Assembly (NCBI GenBank): GCA_900111435.1 | Contig: FOIY01000004.1 | Span: forward strand, 62,001-126,000 | Origin: Ruminococcaceae bacterium KH2T8 | GTDB lineage: Bacteria; Bacillota; Clostridia; Saccharofermentanales; Saccharofermentanaceae | Length of the DNA stretch: 64,000 nucleotides | Direction: 5' to 3' | Shown: positions 50,761 to 57,129 of the stretch, piece by piece | Layout of the letters: every line of letters starts with the position of its first letter | How positions within the stretch are numbered: the stretch's first letter is position 1 | Made by a program: the position numbers and the translations under genes | The notes under the pieces: model-generated | Database searches by the model: none | What the model saw: only the letters and a program-made list of their open reading frames with translations | What the model was told of the DNA's origin: nothing

Positions 50761-52623
50761 ATGGACAACAAGGAATTAGAAAAGATCTACAACGACACGT
50801 ACCGTTCAGTGTACTGGACAGCGATGTCACTTCTCAAGGATGAGGAGGATGCACAGGACATTGTTCAGGAGACGTACGTAACTCTTATTGATTCCTACGA
50901 CACCCTGAAGGACAAGGAGAAGGTAGCGGCATGGCTTAAGAAGATCGCTGCCAATAAGTGTCTTGACCGCTTAAGGAGGACTAAGACGGTCAATGCCGAG
51001 GATGAATTCTTCGAGAATGTAGAAGCACAGCCGGAGGACTTCCTGCCGGATTCGATACTGGAATCCGCCGAGAAGCGCAGGATAATCATGGATATCATCG
51101 ATAATGCGCTGTCGGAAGATATCAGAAGGACTCTGATCCTGTATTACTACGATGAGATGACTACAAAGGAGATCGCTTCATTATTAGGCATTCCTCAGGG
51201 TACTGTTCTCTGGCGTCTTAACTTTGCCAAGAAGAAGATCAAGAAGGAGGTCGAGAAGTATGAAGAAGAAAATAACGACAAGCTTTACGCGATGGCACCA
51301 GTACCATTCCTGAGCAAGCTGTTTGCGAAAGAAGCCGAGCAGGTTCCGTTGAAGCCGATAGCAGCTTCACTTTTAACATTATCCGCATCCGCACAGGTCC
51401 CTGCAACGGTTGAGGCAACAAAGGCAGCAACAGCTACGGCGAAAGCAGCATCTGCGGCTGCAACAAAGGGCGGAGCAAGTCTGGCCATATATAAGATCAT
51501 TATTGCTATCGTGGCTGTCATTCTGGCAGTAGTAGCGGCTGTAGTCGTGATCCCCAAGATAATGGATACCTCCCGAGAGACTACTGAGGAGACGACTGTT
51601 GCCGAGACGGAGGAGACCGAGGCAGATGCTGCGGAAGAGACTACGGATGCATCCGATACCGATACTTCAGACGACATCACTGCCGCTCTTATCGGAACAT
51701 GGGTGAGGACGAGCAGTTCTGATAATACAACCGAATATGTATTATTCGGCGATGACGGAACTCTGGAGATCTGGAAGATCGATGATAACGGTGCTGAGGT
51801 CGCTCGTACTTCCGGCAGCTATACCGTTGACGGTAACAATATGACCACGAGCCTTGCTGACGGTACTGTATTTGATACGATAACCGTTACTGTTGATGAT
51901 GATACGTTAACACTTGAGAGCCCTGACTATCCTGACGGAACTTTAGTATATACAAGACAGGATGAGACTGCAGCAGATCAATCCGCTTCTGCGGGAAATG
52001 TATCAGCGGATCCTGCTTCCGCTCTTATCGGTACCTGGACCGGCAATGATGGCAGCAACATTACTTATCTGACGCTCAATGCGGATGGTACGATGGACGT
52101 CTTGCTGCTTGATCCTTCAGGTGTAGAGGTTAACCGTATGCATTACACATATACCGTAGAAGGTGATGAGATGGTATGGACGATGGACTCCCAATCCGCT
52201 CGTATCAGCTATACTCTCGACGGAGATACACTTACACTTATTGAACCGAATTACCCTGATCAACCATTAATTCTGACCAGGTCAGACGGTTACGTTGAGG
52301 CGGATTATACTGTTGCCGATGTTGCCGGTACATGGGTCTCTTACGACAACAGTTACCTTGGTGACTCTGCAGAAGGTTACATCCCCATTGATCTGTATTG
52401 GGTATTCAATGAGGACGGTACGGTTAGTTACTATGGAATCGACAGTAACGGCGAAGAACACGATGTAATGTCAGGTACGTATACTGTCGCCGGTAACGAA
52501 TTGACCATAACTACTTCTGCCGGCGAACCTGCAGTGCTCGTCATTCGTATCGACGGAGATACTATGACAATGGGAGGCCTGGGCCCCGCCGATACATATG
52601 TGACTTTAACAAGACAGGCGTGA
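50761..52623 (+). CDS. ECF sigma factor fused to a membrane helix and three extracellular lipocalin-like repeats
   Basis: Residues 1-165 form a complete ECF sigma factor: region 2 (YNDTYRSVYWTAMSLLKDEEDAQDIVQETY) and region 4 (YYYDEMTTKEIASLLGIPQGTVLWRL). An Ala/Thr/Lys-rich stretch leads to one membrane helix (about 245-268) and an acidic Thr/Glu linker. Three repeats of about 95 residues follow, with the pattern GTW, FNEDGT or LNADGT, TYTVEGD or SYTVDGN and DGDTLTL. The sigma part should be cytoplasmic and the repeats outside, so one protein may link an outside signal to transcription. AAAGGAGG precedes the ATG. No separate anti-sigma gene lies nearby. Confidence 0.88.
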   Translation: MDNKELEKIYNDTYRSVYWTAMSLLKDEEDAQDIVQETYVTLIDSYDTLKDKEKVAAWLKKIAANKCLDRLRRTKTVNAEDEFFENVEAQPEDFLPDSILESAEKRRIIMDIIDNALSEDIRRTLILYYYDEMTTKEIASLLGIPQGTVLWRLNFAKKKIKKEVEKYEEENNDKLYAMAPVPFLSKLFAKEAEQVPLKPIAASLLTLSASAQVPATVEATKAATATAKAASAAATKGGASLAIYKIIIAIVAVILAVVAAVVVIPKIMDTSRETTEETTVAETEETEADAAEETTDASDTDTSDDITAALIGTWVRTSSSDNTTEYVLFGDDGTLEIWKIDDNGAEVARTSGSYTVDGNNMTTSLADGTVFDTITVTVDDDTLTLESPDYPDGTLVYTRQDETAADQSASAGNVSADPASALIGTWTGNDGSNITYLTLNADGTMDVLLLDPSGVEVNRMHYTYTVEGDEMVWTMDSQSARISYTLDGDTLTLIEPNYPDQPLILTRSDGYVEADYTVADVAGTWVSYDNSYLGDSAEGYIPIDLYWVFNEDGTVSYYGIDSNGEEHDVMSGTYTVAGNELTITTSAGEPAVLVIRIDGDTMTMGGLGPADTYVTLTRQA

Positions 52624-52680
52624 TCGCCATGTGTGAATGAACGATTTGTAACAATGTTAATTTGATTGGAGATTAATAAA

Positions 52681-53202
52681 ATGGCAAAGAAGAAAGAAAT
52701 ATTCAGCGATATAGAAGAAGCAAGAGCATATCTTGAGGAAGCACCTGAGCTTCTTGAGAAAGCAAAGAAGGGGAAGAAGATAGCTAAGGTTCAGCTGTTC
52801 TTCATGATCATGATATTGGTAAGTGCGATAGCAAGCGGCGTGCTCGTTTCGATCGCACCTCAAGATGACAGTGCGACAAAGACTCTGGGATATATGCTCA
52901 TAACGATCCCCGCACTCTTCCAGTATGTAGCTATCGCTATCAGTATCGTCGCTTACCATAAAGGCGGCGGATTCGGAAAGTACATGAAGACATTTAAGGA
53001 GATCGCCAAGTGGGGCTGGCTCCTTATCCCCATCTTCCCCGCAGATCTTTGTGTAGCTCTGATGGCTATTGCTTTCGGCCTTATGGTCATGCTCTACTTC
53101 CCCCTGAGCTTCATCTCAATGCACGAGAAGAGTATCCGCAAGAATTCTCTTGCAGCAGAAGACTTCATCAGAAGGAGCAGCGCAGCGGTTGCTTTCGCTT
53201 AA
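52681..53202 (+). CDS. Four-helix membrane protein
   Basis: The protein of 173 residues starts at ATG 52681 (GGAG 9 nt upstream). It has an acidic helical N-terminus (FSDIEEARAYLEEAPELLEKAKKGKKI) and about four hydrophobic helices between residues 40 and 145, ending in a short soluble tail. The family is not recognised. It lies 57 nt after the sigma-factor fusion on the same strand, with no terminator seen between them, so co-transcription and a role in that pathway are possible. A palindrome TAACAATGTTA lies just upstream (52649-52659). Confidence 0.65.
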   Translation: MAKKKEIFSDIEEARAYLEEAPELLEKAKKGKKIAKVQLFFMIMILVSAIASGVLVSIAPQDDSATKTLGYMLITIPALFQYVAIAISIVAYHKGGGFGKYMKTFKEIAKWGWLLIPIFPADLCVALMAIAFGLMVMLYFPLSFISMHEKSIRKNSLAAEDFIRRSSAAVAFA

Positions 53203-53232
53203 TACATCTGCTGAAGATCATAAGATCCGGTT

Positions 53233-53273
53233 CATCCCGCCCGCAGCCCCGTGCTCGAGCGGGATGTGTTTTT
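53233..53273 (+). terminator. Rho-independent terminator
   Basis: CATCCCGC and GCGGGATG form a perfect 8-bp stem around an 18-nt loop, followed by a U-rich run. It ends the sigma-factor/membrane-protein transcript. Confidence 0.85.
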
Positions 53274-53292
53274 GCGGGCTGGAAAGGTATGG

Positions 53293-53594
53293 GTGGAGTT
53301 CACACAAATCGAGATTTGGACGCATGTTTACACCTTTTTGGAGGTCTCGGGTCAAACATATTGATTTTGGGTTGATTGTTTGAACTATTTGGCGCGTTAT
53401 AGTTCAAACAAATTGAGTTTTTAGAGATTGTTTACACCATATCGCCTCTTATGGTGTAAACATTTGACGTTTATGGGATTTGTTTACACTCTGAAGCACC
53501 AAAAGGTGTAAACAAATTTAAATTATCCGACTTGTGGGAACCTGCAATCGAAAAAAGGTTCAAACAACTTGGAAATCGCTCTGTTGTTTGAACC
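53293..53594. repeat. Array of inverted repeats of two sequence classes
   Basis: In 300 bp there are about eleven half-sites of two classes, TTGTTTACACC and TTGTTTGAACC, mostly arranged as perfect inverted pairs. The pairs are 53376-53385/53402-53411 (10 bp), 53429-53440/53451-53462 (12 bp), 53479-53489/53506-53516 (11 bp) and 53557-53568/53583-53594 (12 bp), with spacers of 10-16 nt. Looser copies lie at 53325-53334 and 53350-53359. No gene is present between 53203 and 53714. Confidence 0.85.
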
Positions 53595-53714
53595 GGAGGC
53601 GGGAAAAGATTTCGCGAAACTGTCCGATAATATTTCGCCCGTACTTGATATAATTATTGGTAGAGATGCTCGCGGGGAGGCATTCCGCCGCAGCGATTAC
53701 AAAAGGAGAACAGC

Positions 53715-54728
53715 ATGCTTAGCAGATACGCTTCACAGATAGATAAGTTCATTGATACCACCGCCAAGGAAAGAGAAGATGCCGTCATGCCGACAAGGGC
53801 GCAGTTCACAAGGCTCCTGGCATCTCCTTCGGGAACCAGGAGAGTTCCGGGTATCCCGACCGGGATGGACGAGAACGGCGAGTATATATGTAATGAGGAA
53901 GAGTCTAAGGTCGTCAGGGATTTCCTTAAGAAGATGTATAAAGTCGATTCCAAGGAAAGCCTCATCCTGTGCCAGAAAGTTCAGTTCAGGAACAGTGTCG
54001 AGTACGAGCAGTATATGACATTCTGGAAGGGAGCACCGCTCTTTGATATCAACTCTTTAAACCCCATGGGACGCAACGGATTTGAGAAGATGAAGTCGAT
54101 GGCTGAGCCTTTCTATCCGATCCTGGAGGAGAAGGGATTCTACGCATGGGATATAAGCGAATATATAAACATATGCAGGATAGCAAGAGCCTGCGGCATC
54201 GTTGATGCTAAGGAGTTCGATGAGATTACGGACCGTTTCGTGCGAAAGGCACAGGTCTTCTATCATTCTTTCAAGGAATATGCTCTGTCTTATCTTTGCG
54301 GAGCGATGTATTTCTCCTCAGGTTTTGGTAACGAGAAGAGCATGGATCAGTTCTTTGAGATACAGAAGCAGGTTATAAGCTTTCTCTTCAATGAGAATGG
54401 TGTCTGGAGCCGCTACGGCTGGTATGTTCCCGCCGAGCGCGAATGGGTCGACGTATATCCCGGCAATCCCGGTTGTTTCGTTACACTGAAAGCCCTCGAG
54501 ATGGGCGTTAAGTATATGTATCGTGATAACCCGTCCTCGGATCACCCCGACAGCGGATGGAGATTCTTCTATGGAGACGAGTCCGACGAATATGCGAATG
54601 ACCCGAAGAACATCAAGGTGAGTACCCTTAATTCTATCTGTAATCTTCATCCGAATATCCTGGCATACCTTGAGGCTCCTATAGGCAGTGCATACGGTTG
54701 GAACGGTAAGGAGTGGGTGAAAGAGTAA
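53715..54728 (+). CDS. DUF1266-type protein with C-terminal DUF2185 domain
   Basis: The 337-residue protein starts with an uncharacterised 130-residue region. A DUF1266-like helical domain follows (GFYAWDISEYINICRIARACGIVDAKE, FKEYALSYLCGAMYFSSGFG). The C-terminal 100 residues match DUF2185 (Imm33-like): GCFVTLKALEMGVKYMYRDNPSSDHPDSGWRFFYGDES, then LNSICNLHPNILAYLEAPIG. Both domains occur in proteins tied to toxin immunity. AAAAGGAG precedes the ATG. It follows the repeat array and is the first gene of a short plus-strand run. Confidence 0.8.
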   Translation: MLSRYASQIDKFIDTTAKEREDAVMPTRAQFTRLLASPSGTRRVPGIPTGMDENGEYICNEEESKVVRDFLKKMYKVDSKESLILCQKVQFRNSVEYEQYMTFWKGAPLFDINSLNPMGRNGFEKMKSMAEPFYPILEEKGFYAWDISEYINICRIARACGIVDAKEFDEITDRFVRKAQVFYHSFKEYALSYLCGAMYFSSGFGNEKSMDQFFEIQKQVISFLFNENGVWSRYGWYVPAEREWVDVYPGNPGCFVTLKALEMGVKYMYRDNPSSDHPDSGWRFFYGDESDEYANDPKNIKVSTLNSICNLHPNILAYLEAPIGSAYGWNGKEWVKE

Positions 54729-54743
54729 TCCAAAAGAAGGGAA

Positions 54744-54884
54744 ATGAACGGTTTACGTAAATACACAAGATGGTTCGCGGTATCGCTTATCGTCTTCATG
54801 GTAAGTATATTTCTTCACGAATGCGGTCACGGCCTGGCATCGATACTGGATAACTATCTTAGGATCAACTGGCCTGCAAGGTGA
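54744..54884 (+). pseudogene. Fragment of a membrane metalloprotease-like gene (HExxH)
   Basis: A 46-codon frame encodes a hydrophobic helix running into FLHECGHGLASILDNY, which holds an HExxH zinc motif as in M50-type membrane proteases. It then stops after INWPAR. Family members are several times longer, so this looks like a truncated gene. AAGGG precedes the ATG. Confidence 0.5.
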
Positions 54885-54920
54885 GTGAAGTAAAATCAGG
54901 GAGAAATGGCAGGGGGATAT

Positions 54921-55616
54921 ATGGAAGATATCAGTACGACATATGACGTGTATAAGACTCTCTCGGAAGCGCTCGATCCGGGAATCGGGATCGTGGAAGA
55001 ATATAAGGGACCGCTTCAGAATGAGAGTTCCGTGATGTACAAGATCCGCTGGAATAGGAATATCGAATTCGTTGTTACAGGTTGGCCGAGGCACATGTGG
55101 TGTTATGTTACGAGGGACAATGAGAAGATCTCCAATGCGATCCTGTGTCACAAGATAGATGAACGTTCTCTTGGTATTATGCAGAACATGATCGATGAGG
55201 TCAGATCAGGTAAGTACGACAACAAAAAGACCTTGAGCGAGAAGCGTCTTGATATTATCAGGGAACGAGGTCTTACTTCATACATGAACGACACGAAGTG
55301 GAACGAACTAATAGATGATATCAGCCGTATCGTCGGCCTTCCCGTCATGTACAGGACACTATTTGATGAGCAGGATCCTGATGATTACTGGACGATCAAA
55401 GGTGATGAATCTATTCTCCCTATGGACAAGGCGTTGATCGAATGGTTCAGGATCGGATGCGTGATAAGGAAGAAGAAAAATAACGGAAGACTTATCGGAT
55501 CCGATGTGATCGAACATGATGTTACGGATGACATAAAGAACATCCTGGATAAGCATTCCATCTCTCATGAATACGATCAGGAAGTGGGTTCATTTACGAT
55601 ATACGGATACAGGTAA
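54921..55616 (+). CDS. Uncharacterised soluble protein
   Basis: The product (about 231 residues from ATG 54921; GGGGG lies 4 nt upstream, and another ATG exists at 54906) has a beta-rich N-terminal half (MYKIRWNRNIEFVVTGWPRHMWCYVTRDNEKISN). A helical region with GLTSYMNDTKWNELIDDISRI and a DUF6678-like segment (YWTIKGDESILPMDKALIEWFRIG) follow. The second half resembles DUF6678, a small family of unknown function found with immunity-type genes. It starts 37 nt after the protease fragment and 17 nt before a zinc-ribbon gene. Confidence 0.65.
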   Translation: MEDISTTYDVYKTLSEALDPGIGIVEEYKGPLQNESSVMYKIRWNRNIEFVVTGWPRHMWCYVTRDNEKISNAILCHKIDERSLGIMQNMIDEVRSGKYDNKKTLSEKRLDIIRERGLTSYMNDTKWNELIDDISRIVGLPVMYRTLFDEQDPDDYWTIKGDESILPMDKALIEWFRIGCVIRKKKNNGRLIGSDVIEHDVTDDIKNILDKHSISHEYDQEVGSFTIYGYR

Positions 55617-55632
55617 GAGAAGGAGGATAGAT

Positions 55633-55935
55633 ATGGTCATTCGTTGTAAGTATTGCGGCGCTGAATATAACAGCAGAGAGGGTAATTGTCCCGACTGCGG
55701 AGCTGCTCCTGCAGGAGATGAGATAGAGAAGCAGAAGGAGCAGGACGAACAGGCTCTTAAGGACTTCAGAAAGATCGCGGCAGCAGAGTTCGACCGCACC
55801 CATCCATACAGGGAACGTCTGTCTCCGAGAAACCGGAATGTGGTCAAGGCGATGATAATACTTGTAGCACTCGTCATGACGATAACCATGATCTTAATGT
55901 TTATCCTGATACGCTCCATGATGATGACCGGATAA
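55633..55935 (+). CDS. Zinc-ribbon protein with C-terminal membrane helix
   Basis: From the ATG at 55633 (AGAAGGAGG upstream) the 100-residue protein begins with a Cys4 zinc ribbon (CKYCGAEYNSREGNCPDCG). A charged helix (EIEKQKEQDEQALKDFRKI) and one membrane helix near the C-terminus (MIILVALVMTITMILMFILI) follow. Such proteins are common in Clostridia, without known function. A terminator follows 27 nt after the stop. Confidence 0.75.
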   Translation: MVIRCKYCGAEYNSREGNCPDCGAAPAGDEIEKQKEQDEQALKDFRKIAAAEFDRTHPYRERLSPRNRNVVKAMIILVALVMTITMILMFILIRSMMMTG

Positions 55936-55962
55936 AAATTATCGGTCATTAGAATAAATAAG

Positions 55963-55990
55963 AAATAGCACGCTTCGCTGCGTGCTATTT
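55963..55990 (+). terminator. Terminator of the 53.7-55.9 kb gene run
   Basis: AAATAGCACGC and GCGTGCTATTT form a perfect 11-bp stem with loop TTCGCT, followed by a short U-rich stretch. It isolates the tRNA region from upstream genes. Confidence 0.75.
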
Positions 55991-56006
55991 GTTTGCAAAA
56001 AAGTGC

Positions 56007-56034
56007 TTGCAATATGATCTCGTCGTGTTACAAT
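56007..56034 (+). promoter_or_regulatory. Strong promoter of the leader/tRNA transcript
   Basis: TTGCAA, a 16-nt spacer and TACAAT form a good sigma-A promoter directly after the previous terminator. The start should lie near 56041. No other convincing promoter is seen before the tRNAs. Confidence 0.75.
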
Positions 56035-56047
56035 GGCATCACGATGA

Positions 56048-56120
56048 AGGAAGTGCCTGTCCGACATCTGAACTTACGAATAGATTTGTGAGATCAGATT
56101 TCAGAGCGCTTCCTATTTTT
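56048..56120 (+). ncRNA. Extended hairpin leader RNA with terminator-like end
   Basis: AGGAAGTGC (56048-56056) pairs with GCGCTTCCT (56106-56114). Inside, ATCTGA/TCAGAT (56066-56071/56094-56099) and CTTAC/GTGAG (56073-56077/56088-56092) continue the stem. ATTTTTG follows the outer stem. It may be a first attenuator or a small stable RNA; I do not recognise a named RNA family. Confidence 0.55.
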
Positions 56121-56143
56121 GTGAAAGGAAAAGGTAAGACAAT

Positions 56144-56257
56144 ATGACAGCGACAAATGCAAATGTACTATTGAACCTCAATGCAAACGCAGAGAATGCG
56201 CTTGTTCTGTCCTGCTGTCTTAACTATTACTATCGCAAAGGACGGTCACGATGTTGA
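56144..56257 (+). CDS. Leader peptide rich in Asn and Leu (37 residues)
   Basis: The frame has AAAGGAAAAGG upstream of the ATG and encodes a peptide with seven Asn, six Leu, paired Cys, three consecutive Tyr and a basic end (NYYYRKGRSRC). The last codons overlap one strand of an RNA stem that competes with the following terminator. This is the classical layout of ribosome-mediated attenuation. The codons that matter cannot be decided: Asn or Leu by number, Tyr by position near the end. Confidence 0.7.
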   Translation: MTATNANVLLNLNANAENALVLSCCLNYYYRKGRSRC

Positions 56258-56337
56258 AAAATGCAACAGTTGAAATGCTGTGTATAAGCAACGCCCTGAT
56301 CGTCCGGAGAACCTCATAAGTTCCCGGACTTTTTTAT
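56240..56337 (+). promoter_or_regulatory. Attenuator: antiterminator and terminator stems before the tRNA cluster
   Basis: GGACGGTCA (56240-56248) can pair with TGATCGTCC (56297-56305) over 9 bp. The terminator stem GTCCGG-GAAC/GTTC-CCGGAC (56302-56312 with 56320-56329) followed by six U residues uses part of the same sequence (56302-56305), so the two are mutually exclusive. The first strand lies in the last codons of the leader peptide. Confidence 0.75.
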
Positions 56338-56369
56338 TGCAACTTGATAATCGAATATCTCTTACACAC

Positions 56370-56445
56370 ATCCTTGTAGCTCAATCGGTAGAGCATTCGG
56401 CTGTTAACCGACAGGTTGAAGGTTCGAGTCCTTCCAAGGGTGCCA
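56370..56445 (+). tRNA. tRNA-Asn (anticodon GUU)
   Basis: The acceptor stem ATCCTTG/CAAGGGT (one U-G pair), D-arm GCTC/GAGC with GG in the loop, anticodon stem TTCGG/CCGAC around CTGTTAA (outermost pair mismatched), canonical TTCGAGT loop and encoded CCA make a normal tRNA. It lies 32 nt after the attenuator terminator. Confidence 0.95.
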
Positions 56446-56447
56446 CA

Positions 56448-56523
56448 TAAGGGCAGTGTAAAGAACCAGGCACTCTTTACGCTGATCCCTTAGGATCTCT
56501 TATCTGCGATGCGGGTAAGAGAT
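56448..56523 (+). other. Two hairpins between tRNA genes
   Basis: TAAGGG-CAGTGTAAAGA pairs with TCTTTACGCTG-CCCTTA (56448-56492, 2-nt bulge), and ATCTCTTA pairs with TAAGAGAT (56495-56523). They may guide tRNA processing or be remnants of further elements. Confidence 0.6.
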
Positions 56524-56532
56524 TACAAATAT

Positions 56533-56620
56533 CCCGGCGTAATCCGTTAAAGAGGCGGGACGGACTGTAAATCCGTTAGGTTTACCCTTCGAGTGGGAGC
56601 GTTACCCTCAGCCGGGACCA
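56533..56620 (+). tRNA. tRNA-Tyr-like gene (anticodon GUA) with divergent elbow
   Basis: CCCGGC/GCCGGG acceptor, anticodon stem ACGGA/TCCGT around CTGTAAA (anticodon GTA), a long variable arm and an encoded CCA resemble class II tRNA-Tyr. The T-loop is AGCGTTA where TTCGAAT is expected, so T54, U55 and A58 are changed. The D-loop lacks a normally placed GG. It is either a degenerate pseudo-tRNA or a specialised one outside normal translation. Confidence 0.6.
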
Positions 56621-56624
56621 ATAT

Positions 56625-56701
56625 AGTCTCGTAACCGAATTGGCATAGGTACTGCACTAAGGATGCAGGTTTTGTGGGTTCGACTCCCATCGGGACTACC
56701 A
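56625..56701 (+). tRNA. tRNA with anticodon AAG and a short variable loop (Leu by anticodon)
   Basis: AGTCTCG/CGGGACT acceptor, D-arm with TTGG, anticodon stem CTGCA/TGCAG around CTAAGGA (anticodon AAG), 5-nt variable loop, canonical TTCGACT loop and CCA. AAG reads leucine, but bacterial leucine tRNAs are class II with a long variable arm. The body looks more like tRNA-Arg (whose ACG loop is CTACGGA), so a single C35-to-A change would explain it. Confidence 0.7.
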
Positions 56702-56709
56702 AGTTGTTC

Positions 56710-56780
56710 ATACCGCCATTACCCGCTGCGGACAAGTCCTCGGCGTTAACGCCTGCGGAACTTGCGGGGAATAGCGGTAT
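56710..56780 (+). other. Large hairpin between tRNA genes
   Basis: ATACCGC (56710-56716) pairs with GCGGTAT (56774-56780). CCCGC/GCGGG, AAGT-CC/GG-AACTT and the palindrome GGCGTTAACGCC continue the stem inward. The whole 71-nt spacer is one long hairpin. Confidence 0.7.
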
Positions 56781-56805
56781 TCACTTTACTAACTGTTAGT
56801 TAAGT

Positions 56806-56879
56806 GGTCGCATGGTGTAACGGCAGCACAACAGACTTTGACTCTGTCGGTACAGGTTCGAGTCCTGTTGCGACTGCCA
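56806..56879 (+). tRNA. tRNA-Gln (anticodon UUG)
   Basis: GGTCGCA/TGCGACT acceptor with a weak first pair (usual for tRNA-Gln), anticodon stem ACAGA/TCTGT around CTTTGAC, canonical TTCGAGT loop and encoded CCA. Confidence 0.93.
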
Positions 56880-56886
56880 TACCTAT

Positions 56887-56960
56887 GCATCCGTGGCAGC
56901 GGCCTGTCGTGCGGTCTGCAAAACCGCATTTAGTGAGTTCGACTCTCACCGGATGCTCCA
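56887..56960 (+). tRNA. tRNA-Cys (anticodon GCA)
   Basis: GCATCCG/CGGATGC acceptor, anticodon stem GCGGT/ACCGC around CTGCAAA, canonical TTCGACT loop, U73 and encoded CCA, all as expected for tRNA-Cys. No clear terminator follows before the next gene. Confidence 0.95.
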
Positions 56961-57129
56961 AAATTAAATAACCCATGATGCAAAGACTGCACCTTCGGCC
57001 ATATACTGACGGTATAAAAAAATCTATTCTGATTGTATTAGCGGTGTATTCATTTACCTTTCTGTCTCTTCTACAATCGAGACAACGATATCTGTACGGA
57101 TATCGAAGGCTTGATGGAGGGATAAGACG

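Noticed and set aside
53293-53594. CRISPR array as an explanation of the repeats at 53.3-53.6 kb
   Set aside because: The repeats are inverted pairs of 10-12 bp with short spacers, not direct repeats of 24-36 bp with unique spacers, and there are no cas genes.
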